Shown: piece after piece, positions 22,563 to 33,615 of the stretch
Layout of the letters: every line of letters begins with the position of its first letter
How positions within the stretch are numbered: position 1 is the first letter of the stretch
Assembly: GCF_000003195.3 (NCBI RefSeq)
Contig: NC_012878.2
Coordinates: forward strand, 39,680,751 to 39,744,750
Direction: 5' to 3'
Source: Sorghum bicolor
Taxonomy: Eukaryota > Streptophyta > Magnoliopsida > Poales > Poaceae
Length of the DNA stretch: 64,000 nt
Translations under genes and position numbers: made by a program
Notes under the pieces: model-generated
Databases searched by the model: none
Told to the model about the DNA's origin: nothing
The model's input: the letters and a program-made list of their open reading frames with translations, nothing else

Positions 22563-23289
22563 TATTTATCATGTGTTGTTAGTTAAATAGTAGAACTTAT
22601 CAATTTATTAGAACATAATTCTCTTTTGTTTGAACAAGTGATAGTAATATATTATTCTCTACAAAATGCTATTGAAATTCTATATAAATTACTGCTAAAA
22701 TTATATATAAATTGCTATTGAAATTTTCTGTAGTGTGTTGTTTTATGAAAATTCGGGTAAATTGGGAATACCTGAACCCGAACCTGAATTATCGGGTACC
22801 CGAAATTGCGGGTAGTGTTTTTTTTACTAATATCGGGTAACAATTTTTATTACCCGAGTTTTAAATTACCCAAATTACCCGATCCGAAAAATAAAAAATA
22901 AAATTAATTGAGTAAAATAAATATAGTAAAAGAACAAAGAAAATGAAACGAATGACAAAAATCCAAAAAAAAGAAAAAGGAAAAAATGAATGAAAAGAAG
23001 GAAAGAAAATGAAAACATACAATAAAAAATTGAAAATAGAAAAAAACAGAATAATAAAAATGCCTTGAATACTTATACCAATTGAAGGCGTTCTACCAAA
23101 ACGCCTTAAATAGGGTAGCAATAGGAGGCACTTCACCAAAACGCCTTGAAAACCCATAGCAATTGGAGGCGCCACCACAATGTACGTCTTCTTAAGTTCG
23201 TAGTCACGTGATATGTACAGAGTATATGCGTCATCCAAATCACCTGCCCCATCTCTTCTTCTTCCGCACCCAAACTCTACCGCACGGAT

Positions 23290-23740
23290 CCGCGGCTGCT
23301 CGCGCCCCAGACCGCCTCCACCCATGACGCCCTAGCCATCTCCACTCGCCTCCACGACCAACCATGCCCCCGACGCCGTCACGGAGTGCTCACCTCACCT
23401 AGACCCATTCGTCGTCGACGCCGCCGTGGATGTGGGGGATGACAACAGAGCGGGGAACGCCTCTCCTCCTCCGCCGCCGCCGCTTCCTCCCCCTCCTTCT
23501 GTGGCAGTGACGCAGTCCGCTACACCGACATGGGCCTCGTCCCTCCCAACGGCGGTGGCTACACCTGTATGGCCGTATGTGCCTGGCCCCTCTCGACAGC
23601 AGCAATCTGGCTGCAGCTCTCTCCAGATCTGCCCTCACCCGATTGGGACTCGCCGCTGGCGCTGACTGAGTCCCCGACCTCGCCTCGCCTGGCTATCGCA
23701 ACACCACCCTACCCCTTCCCCGCCTCGCTGCTGCATTCAA
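23290..23740 (+). other. GC-rich, exon-like stretch inside the CACTA element
   Basis: The base composition rises sharply here and resembles the 5' end of GC-rich grass genes, with proline- and alanine-rich frames in more than one reading frame. No domain is recognisable and no frame runs cleanly across. CACTA elements often carry host gene pieces, so capture is possible but unproven. Confidence 0.3.
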
Positions 23741-25214
23741 TTTTGGTATGTTCCTGTTGTGCTTACCCGTGGATTTGTATACTATCTCGACCTGAGTTTT
23801 ATTGTGCATTTATCAGATTCTGGATCGAATATTGTAGCCGTATTTTTATCACTAAATGTTATAGTGATACATTAATTGCTTGTGGAATTAACATACATTT
23901 TTCTTACAGAGCGCACACTTGATTAACTTACAGACATCTTATTAGACTTTCTTAACAATGCTAATTCAAAATTTCTACCAAAATTTATTCAAACAAAAGG
24001 GATTCCTACCTCAATTTAATGATGTATGCTCTTTTGTCAACAAATTTATGTTCAGCATTACTCTACATAGAAGTTATCATGGTCTATAAATAAACTAAGT
24101 CTCTGTATAAAGTATGTTTGGTAACATATGTACCTTCAAAAATAATTTCATCCTAGAATGGTGCGCCAAAATCTTCCACACCTGAAGCAGAGAACATATG
24201 CAGTTGTTTTCTTATGTGTGAATGTGTTTGCTAAAGTCTGTTTGGTACTAATTTGTTTGAACCCTGCTGTTTGGCTTAATGTAGTACCTGGTGATAGAAC
24301 ATATACAAGTTTTGCTAAAGTCTGTTTGCCTTAATCCAATAGTTGATTGTGGATACCTCTGGAATTCCCAGTTGGCTTAATTCAAGCTAAAGCCAGAGCT
24401 CTGAATTTGGTTCGCTTCTTCTCTGTTCTACTTTTGGTAGGTCAGATTAGATTTCTTTTGTCCCTTGAGAAACAAAACGACATTTCCTCTGTTCTACTAA
24501 TGTCATGAAAATAGTCTGTTCCTTTGAACCCTTGGCAAATGAGTCTTTACTCTTTGGCATATATTTTGGTTTTTGTACTCATTTTCTCTACACGTTCCTT
24601 TCTTATTTTTAGATCATTGTTTGTAGAAGCTAAGCTAAGGACATTTCTGTGGGCTTTCTTGATCCAAAATTGATGTCACTGGATAGCATAAAGTTTGAAA
24701 GAGCAATTGTTCTACAGTATGTGCAAAAGGCCTGTTCTACTGGATTGGTTACTTGAATTACATCTTTTACATTGATATTTTATACTGTACTGTACATTGT
24801 ACTATGCCAAGTTTTCTTTCTGACCGAAGTTCTAATCTTGACACAGGAATTTGAAGTGCTGACGAAGCCCATCAATGTGCACATGATTAGAGAAAAGTTG
24901 GTCATGTTCTTACTGGCACAGGTCAACATCAAGAAAGGAGAGTTCTATCATCCTAGTTAACCATCAGTGATGTGTGATTGCCACTACTAATATGGGTCTA
25001 GTGATGTAGTGTCTAACTGAGTAAGTTAAGTCCACTGTTGTGATGGATTTCGAACACGTTGTGAACCTGTTGTGAATTTGATATAAATGTGGATCTGTTC
25101 AACTTGATATCTATTTGAAGAGCTTCTGTTATAAACATGTAGTAATATATTGTTGAGTGGCTTTCATATGTACGTGCTATGAACATTGTGGTATGTGGCT
25201 TTGTTGAAAAATAC

Positions 25215-25690
25215 GAGTGACATTAAAGCGTAGATGTGTCACTATTGTGATTTTATCTGAGATGTGTATTATTACCGCACGTCACTTGGTTATATGTTGT
25301 TCGACACATTAGATTGACATGAGTCACTGATATCTAATTACTAGCGTCACTCATACCTCATTATTAGTGACGCATATTCTCACTATGTGTCACTCAAATA
25401 TCTTTACTAGTGACGTGTATCCTAAGTGCGAGTCACTGATATGCCCTTATCAGTGACGCAGTTTATCAGTACGTGTCGCTGCTATACTAAGATCAGTGAC
25501 CCGTATATTAAATATGCGTCACTGGTATCTTAACATCAGTGACACATGTACTAAATATACGTCACTAGTATCTTCATAGCAGTGACGCGTTTTTACGCGT
25601 CACTAATTTGTCCACATCACAGACGCAACAAAAGTGACGCGTCTTTTCCACATCACTAATGACCCTCTGGACGCGTCACTAATTAGCTTT
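25215..25690. repeat. CACTA right subterminal repeats
   Basis: The same motif family as on the left, with copies such as GTGACGCGTTTTTACGCGTCAC near 25583. The density rises toward the terminus. Confidence 0.8.
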
Positions 25691-26507
25691 TCTGGCATAG
25701 TGTTGGACTAACCCCTGCAGGAAAACTTTCAATATCGACCTGGGAAGTCCTGAGATAAACTCACATTGGAGGCAAAGAGAGAAACGTATGAAGGTTAACA
25801 ATTTACACAAGGAAGGCATAGCTCACAAGAGATGATCCATGGAGGGTGCCACAAACACGAATGCACAACCGCTAAGAAAGGAAAGCTTCCATAAGGTGAT
25901 ACTGTACCATCACTCTTCAAGTAAGGTAACATCTAAAGGTACTTGACTATCACTTCTATAAGCTTCTCCTTGGTTCTGGCGTTCACATGAATAAAAGAGA
26001 CAAACATGTATGATTTACAACTCTTCTAACTAACCCAATCGATTCAACATGTTTAGTCCTTCCACCTTTGTGATCCCACACTCCTAATCTTATGAGCTAA
26101 AATGTTGCACACTCAAGCTTTGGAAGATATATATATAAAAACATAAGTATAGATAGATTATCTTTCCATTAGGTTGAGTGATCTGATCTGACAAATGTTT
26201 TAAATGCTACACTCATGATCTTATTATCCATCAACTTTGTCTTGCTCACTATGCTTGAGGTTAGAGAAGAACAAATACACTTTTGGTTCTGTTGGTGTTT
26301 TCCACCAACAGGGCCCATACACTTGATCTCTGCCTTGTCTCTATGAGCAGGTACACTTCGAGCAAAATATGAAGGAGTTTTACAACTCCTAGACTCCATC
26401 AAGTGAAGAACCTAGATCTACGAGCACAAACACACTAGAGATACTCGACACTTAGGCAATCACTGCCCTGAGATGCTTGAGGACGTAACTACTGGAGTAA
26501 CCCCGTT

Positions 26508-27516
26508 GTGGAAGTAATTACTGACCTTCTGTCGGTCAAGAGAGACAATCCAGGACGCCCCGTCATCCCGATCTCCATCGGCATGGTCGACTTCCTAGAA
26601 GCACTCTGCGACTTTGGCTCCAGCGTCAACATTATGCCCAGGGTACTCTATGAAAAATTCTTTATACATCCTTTACTAGAAACAACCATATGTTTGCAGC
26701 CTGCAGATCGGACACTAAGTTCCCCAAGGGGAATATTGAAGAACCTCTGCGTCCAAGTTGGTACCTTGTACGCCCCAGCAGACTTCGTGGTGATAGAGAC
26801 TGGTACTGATGAGAGGGAACCCATCATTCTAGGGAGGCCATTCCTGAACACCTCAGGAGCTGTCATCTATGCTAGTGTTGCCAAGATCAGTTTCTACATT
26901 AAGGGGAGTAAGGAGACATTTTTCTTCAAGAACAAGATTACACAAATCTCAGAGCAATCCTGACATGAACCAAGGAAGAGGACCAACAGGAGGAACAGGA
27001 ACAAGCAAATGTGGACCGAGTCAGCTAAGATGGTCACTACAGTTCAAGGAGGTCAAGATCGTCGATTTAAGTCACCGTTCCTGACCAAAAAGGACGACCT
27101 AGGTATGCCAAGCATCCAGTGCTCCATTAATGGATACAACTTCCAGAAAGACACTTTGCGACACCGGGTCAGGCGTCAACATAATGGTCGCAGTCACCTA
27201 TCAGCTCCTGTTCGGAACCATGCCCCTAAAACCGACAATACATTCAGCTCCAGATGGCTGATCAGACATTCTGAAAAGTTAAAGGTATAGTAACTGATGT
27301 CCCTGTCAAAATAGACGACCATTTTTGTTCATACATATTTTTAGGTTATTGACATGGGAGAAGACGAGTACAATCCACCCATCATCCTTGGGAGACCGTT
27401 CCTCAGCACCGTTAAAGCAATCATCTACATTGGAACTAGAGAAGTCCACATGCACTTCCCCTCTGACAAGGTACGCTGCTATTTTACTGACCCTAACTAT
27501 ATAGTTGAAGACTCTA
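26508..27516 (+). pseudogene. B1 tandem retropepsin-like domains, broken
   Basis: The first domain (26508-26963) has the retropepsin-like pattern of a CDFGSS site, a LQPADRTL segment and an IILGRPFLNT segment, as in Athila-lineage aspartic proteases. A stop at 26961 ends this frame. A second copy of the fold follows: its DTGSG active-site signature lies at about 27159-27173, and an ILGRPFLST-like segment lies near 27385. It is put out of frame by a single extra base near 27145. The frame has no ATG start and probably belongs to a longer gag-protease frame whose gag part is lost. No RT follows. B2 has the same pair on the minus strand (48615-49898). Confidence 0.75.
27285..27344 (+). other. 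60-bp GT-AG segment absent from B2
   Basis: The segment begins GTATAG and ends ATATTTTTAG, and is flanked by a repeat of AGGT. B2 lacks exactly these 60 bases (junction 49123/49124). It corresponds to part of the second protease-like domain, so it is more likely coding DNA lost in B2 through the short repeat than a true intron. Confidence 0.5.
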
Positions 27517-28266
27517 AATAGGTCAGGACAAGAAGAAGACGATGCAACCACAACCAGAGGAGGCAAATCGTCAAGGACGGATGGGTAGACTATGAAGGAG
27601 AAGTTGTAAGGTCTGAAGACATACAGCTTGAACAGAACTGTCTTGAGGAGACCGTAGCACCGAGTCAGGTGTGGAGAGAAAAGAGAGTTGTACATAAAGA
27701 GCAGGCTCCGCCGGAACCACCGACTACGCCATCCAGCAAATCCCAGGACGACTGAAAAAATGGAGTCCCGTTCAGAGGACTTAAAAACACTGAATGCCTT
27801 GCCAAGAGGTAAACTTGGTAGTTATCCTTTTCCTTTCAATTATTTCAAATAGTTTGCTTAGTTAATCAGGTTCATATCATCTTGAAAAGAAAATAAAAAT
27901 GTTAAAAATAGTAAGCCCCATGTGAGTATGCTCATGGCATAAAACCCATAAGTATCACTGTGGTGGCGTAAAAATGAAATAAATATTCTTCTGCTCTATA
28001 AAAAAATAAAAATATAAAAATAAATTTATGATCCTACTAAAGACAGTAACATTTATTGAGGAGGCTCAACATGATAAAGGCTAGATATTTATGCTAACAC
28101 TTAATTAGTTCCACAAAGCTTTATTGTCTATTTGAGCTCCACGGAATTCAAGGATCAAAGAAGACTAGTAGACGAAGGACATCCTAATCGCTGTCAGAGT
28201 GCTGCCGACATTCAAATACAACTCCACCACCTGCTAGCTACATCAGAAGAAATTACGTCAAAATCC

Positions 28267-28280
28267 AGCTTGGGGGAGAG
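28267..28280 (+). promoter_or_regulatory. Second internal polypurine-like tract in B1
   Basis: AGCTTGGGGGAGAG resembles the 3' polypurine tract. The B2 counterpart is at 48184-48197 and a related tract in D1 is at 34484-34494. Confidence 0.4.
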
Positions 28281-29079
28281 CACCCCCATTTATCCAGCTA
28301 AGTGTTCTACTCATGTTTATACTTTACTCAAATAATAAAAAGCTACATAATCATAAAAACTCAAATAAAGATTTTGTGCTTAGTTTGATAAATAAATAAA
28401 TAAATAAATAAAGTTTGCTATGAACCATCATGATAAGCTCTCACATGGAAATGATGAATAGTTGCTCTGCCATGACTAGTTCTCAAAATTAAAATCTCTC
28501 TCAAGTTTAGGCATGACTATTATTAATTAAGATTTGCTCTAAACCTAAACTTGTGGGAAGAGTACTTGATCTAAAGTCTAAGTCGTTAACGGATATGATA
28601 TGGGAAGGTTGAGCTGTTGTTTATCTGTTCCTAGAGATGCTAGAATTCTAGAGAATTTTATCTTTGAAAATCTTTAAAATATTGCATGCCTGTATGTTGA
28701 GAGTTTAAAGTCCTACTACAGCCATATATACATGCTTATTAGACTATGAACCATACATTTACTTTTTACTGCTTATGAGCATTGAGTGTGGTCAAGCTGT
28801 GTAGACCCTTAGGAGCTTGTCATGCGGTTAAAATCAAGATTCACTTGCACGTTCACTCATACATGCTGCTTCTACTCCAGAAGTATGCATCCACATACAT
28901 CAACTCATTTCCATATCCAGATTCACCCAAAGTTATTCTACTCCTATCTAGGAGAGAATACCTAAAAAAAACATTATCCTATCCTTGTTATTCCCTGTGA
29001 AATAAATGCTCGAGATATTTTGGTTACTACCACTTGCTACATTATTCCATGAGGGTGAGTGCTCTAAAAAAAGTGAATA

Positions 29080-29210
29080 TGAGGAAATAAAAAGGGGCAA
29101 GTGCCCGAAACCTCAAAAAAAAGAGAGAAGAAAAAGTGAGACGAGAGGTAAAAATGGATAAGTGTCCGACAGTAGAATTAGGGGTACAAGATACCCACCT
29201 GAGAGAAAAG
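29080..29210 (+). other. Conserved non-coding block in 3' region of B1
   Basis: The block includes GGGGCAAGTGCCC (an inverted repeat), a purine-rich run and a segment ending in GGGGTACAAGATACCCACCTG. It is conserved in B2 (about 47225-47345, minus) and D1 (about 31185-31315, minus) at similar places in the elements, although the surrounding sequence differs. It has no open frame of note. Confidence 0.6.
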
Positions 29211-29876
29211 AAAAAGAAAATATAGAGCATCTCATTCTCCTCAAAAAGATTCAAAAGAGCAAGAAAGGTATGTATCCCCTCAAAAGAGCACAAGTAGAAT
29301 TAGACTTTCACCATTGTTATCAACATTATCATCATACACCATTCATTCGCCACACATGCACATCTTGATTCGACTTATTGACTTGTTCTTCTGGATCCAT
29401 GGTTTGACTATGCAATAAATGTCTTGTAAGTATGTATTAGCTGTCTCCCACCTATGAGCTCCAGATATCAAAACCTTGTTAGAGTAGGGTGAGAGGGAAG
29501 GTAATGCCACTATGCCTCATACCAAAAATACCACATACTTTGAGAGAAGGCATACACCATTCTGCCTTGGTAAGGATCCAGAAATACCACAAAAGAGAGA
29601 CTAGAGAGAGTCATACAAGGAATCTCTGAGTTTTATTTGAAAATCTGCAAAAACTCTAGAGCTATAGTTAATTGAAGAACAAGAGACATGGCGCTTGACT
29701 AGACCGTTCTATCTTTTAACTGCTCAAGACATAGTGACGGTTGCAAGCCCCATGGTGGAAGGTAAAATGAGTAAGTTTAAATCTTAACAGTTTACCCTAA
29801 CCCAGAGATGAGATCTTGTTTGAACGCATGTGTATCTTTAATGTATGAAACCACTGCAGAAACTCTTGAGTTCATC

Positions 29877-29915
29877 TTTGCTCAGGGACGAGCAAACGTT
29901 AAGCTTGGGGGAGCT
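29877..29915 (+). promoter_or_regulatory. Hairpin and 3' polypurine tract of B1
   Basis: TTTGCTC (29877-29883) pairs with GAGCAAA (29890-29896) over a six-base loop. The polypurine tract AAGCTTGGGGGAG (29901-29913) follows and leads into the LTR. The stem is also in B2 and, slightly shorter, in D1. Confidence 0.75.
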
Positions 29916-31140
29916 TGTTGACGGTCCTTAATGCTTACATTTAACCGTCAACTAATCATGGAAAAGGATCCAAATGCAACCAACACCCAGACTTAGGGTT
30001 TTATCTGACAGAATTCCACGAGTTTTTGGTGTTTGTCTATTTCTGCAGGGGGTTATCAGGAAATACGGAAGAAAGGCCCACACGTCGGGTTTACATAGAG
30101 ATATTAACGTGCCGCGTAATTTTCTATCATCTAGAAGACTCCAGAAGCCACGAGAACGAAGCGGAGGCCGAACGGGGCCTGGCCCAGGGCGCCCTCCCTA
30201 AGGACCAGGGCGCTCGCCCAGCTACAGAATCCAAACAGGACCCGTTTTGCGGATTACGCTCCACCGACCTAAAGGATCAAGGAAAATTGTGCGATCAATG
30301 TCGGTTTGATCCGACGGCCCAGATTCATCTGAAAAGACTATATAAGCAAGGCCCCCTGGCCCCTAGAGAGCATACCTCTTCTACAGAATCAAAGCTAGGG
30401 TTTCAATTCTTCATCTAAGTAGATAGGATCCCTCTAGTTCATCTAGATCTAGCTCTACTTCATCTAGTTCTAGTTAGTTCTAGTTGTAATCTTGAAAATA
30501 GGGAGAGAGCAGAGGAGAGCAGAGGAGGAGCCGGATCTGTCGGATCTTCCTCAACATTATTCTTTTGCAGCAACTGGTTCGTTCTTCATCATTCTCCAAG
30601 TTCTTCAATTCTTAATTCCTAAGTTCTTTAATTACTTCTATTTACATTCAAGTTATTTATTGGATTCTCGCTTGCATCAAGTGCTCTAGTCTTTATAACG
30701 CTATAGTAGTAAAATAGATTAGACGTGGTGTTTAGTCTTGCAATTACCTAGAATTGCACCCAATTCTGCGGATTGTTGTGGTAGCCCTAGGGTAGTGACA
30801 GCCCTAACGGTCGACGTATTCCACCTCGTTCGGATCGGTGTTTGTAGGACCGTAGTCAGAGCTTCCTAGCCCCCTTCTCATCTCTTTCTGTGGTTAGTGT
30901 TCTGATGTCCCGAAATAAATAATATTTGAAGTAATTCTTAGATCAACTAGAGAACTCTCATGAAACTTCCTCTCTTCCCACCAAAAATAATTATATAGTT
31001 ATCATTGGGCGATCTTGAATCTTAATTAGTACACTCACGTTCCCTGTGGAAAATCGATACTCTGGAATACTTTCGGGTGAAAGCTACATCGGTATCCGTG
31101 CGCTTGCGGATTTTTCTGTTTGCGTTTAAAATACCCAACA
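29916..31140 (+). repeat. Element B1, 3' LTR (1225 bp)
   Basis: It runs from TGTTGACGG to ATACCCAACA and is followed by the TSD GTGGG (31141-31145). Twin GC boxes at 30187 and 30208, a TATATAA-type box near 30340 and a shorter CTAGTT run (about 30435-30485) are present. Differences from the 5' LTR are scattered substitutions plus a shorter repeat run. Confidence 0.93.
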
Positions 31141-31145
31141 GTGGG

Positions 31146-31315
31146 TAGTAGATACCCCTAATTCTACTATCGGACACTTGTCCATTTTTTCCGCTCAAGT
31201 GGGTATCTTTGTACCCCTAATTCTACTCTGGACACTTATCCATTTTTACCTCTCGTCTCACTCTTTTTCTTTCTTTTTCGAGGTTCCGGGCACTTGCCCC
31301 TTTTTATTTCCTCGC
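31146..31315 (-). other. Conserved non-coding block in D1, partly duplicated
   Basis: This is the D1 copy of the block at 29080-29210 in B1. Part of it, about 55 bp around ACCCCTAATTCTACT and GGACACTT, is present twice in tandem (about 31141-31195 and 31199-31250). The B1 insertion site is at the edge of the first copy. Confidence 0.55.
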
Positions 31316-32070
31316 ATATTTTTGCATAACTCATGCCTCTTCTGCATTGAATCTTTTCAGAGAGAGAGAATAACAACACTTGGGACAGTGAGCAATAATA
31401 ATATTTTTAGCAATTTTAATGAATTATGGTGGATGGTGTAGTAGATGTGTGCTAGTAAATATCTTAATTTAACCACATGAAAAGCTCCTAAGGGTCTACA
31501 CAACTCGATCAAACTCAATATGAATATAGTTATAACAAGTATGGTTGTGGTAGGAATTTTGTCATGCTAGGAGCTCATCATGTGATTTGTAAGTTTTCAA
31601 AATAAATCTCCAGAACTTAGTGTAGTAGGAACAAGATAAACACTAGCTCAAACTTTATATCATGTCTTTCTCTTACCTAGACTTTAGTTTTATGTTCATG
31701 CTTCCCATAGATAGTAAATTTCAGTTTTTAGTAATTCCTGGAAGAACTCTAATATAAAAGCTAGGTACTTGAAATTAAGTAAACAGAGCAACTGTTCATC
31801 ATTTCCATCAAGCATATTTTTGGTCTTTTTATTTTTCTAGAGATTAACACTTGGCAGATAAATAAAGCACACTTATCTACACACTCTTTTTATTTTGTTT
31901 TCGTGTTTATAAAATGCAGTAAATTAAAGCAAGAAAAAATTTATTGGGTTTTCTATGTTTTTCTCTTAAGATAAAATACTAAAATAGAAAAGAATAACTA
32001 AGAAGGGCAAATAAAAACTTACTTGATAAAACGGGGAGGAACTCCCTCAAGCCGGATGTGGTTGTCGGTC

Positions 32071-33615
32071 TTACCCAATGTTCCAGAATCGCATCATGGT
32101 GGTGATGTTGTCGTTCATCGTCGTGGTGTCTTGTCTCAGTTCTTGTACTGCAGTGGCGTGGTCTTGGTTCCATTTTTGTTGCTGTTCCAGGAGTCGTCCA
32201 TGTTCCGCTTGCGTATTCTGGATGTCGAGGAGGGTGTTGTCGGTACGGGTGAAGAAAGCGCCGGCCTCTTGGTAGTAGTCATTTGTGAAAGAATAAGAGG
32301 CGTCGGAGTACCGTCCTGCATCGAATTGGGGCGGAGGTCTGGACCCTGAAGCTCCATATGGATCAGTGGAGTACCTGCCCGTATGGAAAGGCGGGTTTGT
32401 CCACAAGTGATCTTGGCTCTCCGGCCATGTCTCCTGTGTTGGCTCTTGTGGTTGAGCATGTCGAACCCATGGGTCCCGAAGGACTCGGGGGTTGTAGTCA
32501 CAATAATGCAGGTGCGCTGCTTCTTCTGGCCCAGGATCAGCTCCATACCAGGTGCGTTCTCGATGGGTGGTCATCCTTTCAGATGCCACTCGTTGTGGAG
32601 CTCTCTGGTTTACCGGTGTCACTGCAATCTCAATCAAGTAATTTTGAACAACATAGAGGCCAAGGTTCGGGTTAGGTAACCGAATCTTGCCTTTATTATC
32701 GTAACATATACATTATGTTCCCCTCTTTTTTCAACATCCGAGCTTGCCTAAATGTGTCATAGCCATGATAAATTCTTAACTCATCTATGAATTCCAATGA
32801 CGAGTTTTCTAGTAAATGAAGATTAGAGGCTAGACGAGTGATAAGTGAAGTACATCCTACAGGTCCCTCAAGACTAGGTATACTAAGCCAATGAGAAACG
32901 AAAAGTGTAACAGGTGAAGTGGTATTTTATTTATAGCAACATATAGAAGTTGTAAATTTCCTACTCTTACTTTTCTAATATCATCACGATGGAAAAGATT
33001 GTACCCAAGCCATTTGTGGAATATCCTAAGAGTGGGGTGTTCCATGTCACTGGTTCGGGCTTGACTATAAAAATCATCTCTAGATATCTCCCTCCAGAAC
33101 TGGTGTCTCTCAAAATTGGGTAAGTCAGAGTCAATGTTCAGGATGCATCTTGAAGAGAAACCAAGATGGTCGCTCAGTTCTCTCCAATACAACATAATCT
33201 CCTGTTTGAACATCCGAAAAGCAATTCCCCCCTCATAATATTGTAAAGTGCAAAGAAATTCAAGGGTGAGAAGACGGGAACCCAGCTCAGTTATGTTCCA
33301 AAAATTTGTCCATCCCACCATCTAGAAAATCAAAGCGAATTTAGTATCCATACCTATTTCTTGTAGCAAGATAGGATCAAGAGTGGGGGTGTGAATGAAA
33401 TCTTTGTTCTTTAGCTCCTGGTAAACTTCCTTTTCCCTATGAGTCTTTAGTCCAAGGTCTCCTATCTCGAGAAGGATCTTGACTTGTTGATTAGATGAAG
33501 ATGACGGAGCTTGCGAAGGTGTCGGGTCGACGCTCATCTCTGAGGAATGTCGGGACGAACTCCTCGTACCAATGTTCTTGAGGGCCTTCTCTGCGTTCTT
33601 TGCCTTCTTAAACAT
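32071..33615 (-). pseudogene. Athila ORF1-type (env-position) gene, broken
   Basis: The likely start is the ATG at 33615, directly preceded by a splice-acceptor-like TTTTGTCTACAGG. The first ~98 codons are low-complexity and charged. They are followed by an in-frame TAG (33322-33324) and then a region with VGWTNFW, FRMFKQE and KWLGYNLFHRDDI segments that resemble the Athila ORF1/plant transposon protein family. A frame change near 32900 and another near the A-run at 32727-32733 lead into a C-terminal part (32637-32071) with a glutamine-rich, coiled-coil-like end. The role of this protein is unknown; it occupies the env position. The gene is not functional as it stands. Confidence 0.6.

Larger units (their letters stand above)
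22010..22875. repeat. ACCCGAA-rich repeat, split by a MITE
   Basis: Both flanks (about 22010-22180 and 22740-22875) are rich in TACCCGAA, GGGTAATTCGGGTAA and relatives in both orientations. This looks like a small inverted-repeat transposon or repeat island. I cannot assign a family, and exact ends are not clear. Confidence 0.45.
21496..25702. mobile_element. CACTA transposon, non-autonomous, 4207 bp
   Basis: The ends are CACTATGCCAAAA and TTTTCTGGCATAGTG, with the three-base TSD TTG at 21493-21495 and 25703-25705. Subterminal regions hold many GACGCGTCAC-type repeats in both orientations. No TnpA or TnpD-like transposase frame is recognisable. The interior carries a nested ACCCGAA-rich repeat, a MITE, a GC-rich exon-like stretch (about 23290-23740) and AT-rich unrecognised sequence. 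The empty site is preserved in the sister element B2 near 50715. Confidence 0.93.
20544..29915 (+). mobile_element. Element B1, internal region with CACTA insert
   Basis: Without the CACTA insert (21496-25702) this is about 5.16 kb, close to the 5.2 kb internal region of B2. In order it holds the primer-binding site, a conserved small ORF, a palindrome with a polypurine-like tract, about 1.3 kb without a recognised gene, a tandem retropepsin-like pseudogene, and about 2.4 kb of non-coding 3' sequence with a conserved block, a hairpin and a polypurine tract. No gag, RT, RNase H or integrase is visible, so the element depends on others for movement. An (AAAT)n run lies at 28388-28410. Confidence 0.85.

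Noticed and set aside
22861..23325. Minus-strand ORF of 154 codons inside the CACTA element
   Set aside because: It is mostly phenylalanine, isoleucine and leucine from an A-rich run on the plus strand, with no domain, and it crosses two different repeat types.
23290..23740. A host gene exon
   Set aside because: No domain, no consistent frame and no splice structure could be supported. It is kept only as a GC-rich, exon-like stretch.
24772..24960. 62-codon ORF inside the CACTA element
   Set aside because: It has no recognisable family and no exon borders that I trust. It could be an exon of a captured gene, but support is too thin to list.
21527..25690. Regularly spaced short repeats that look like an array
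   Set aside because: They are CACTA subterminal repeats in both orientations with uneven spacers, not a CRISPR array, and the sequence is eukaryotic.
32023..32679. Plus-strand ORFs opposite the D1 ORF1 gene
   Set aside because: They are shadows of the minus-strand frame, whose composition and coiled-coil pattern are the coding signal.
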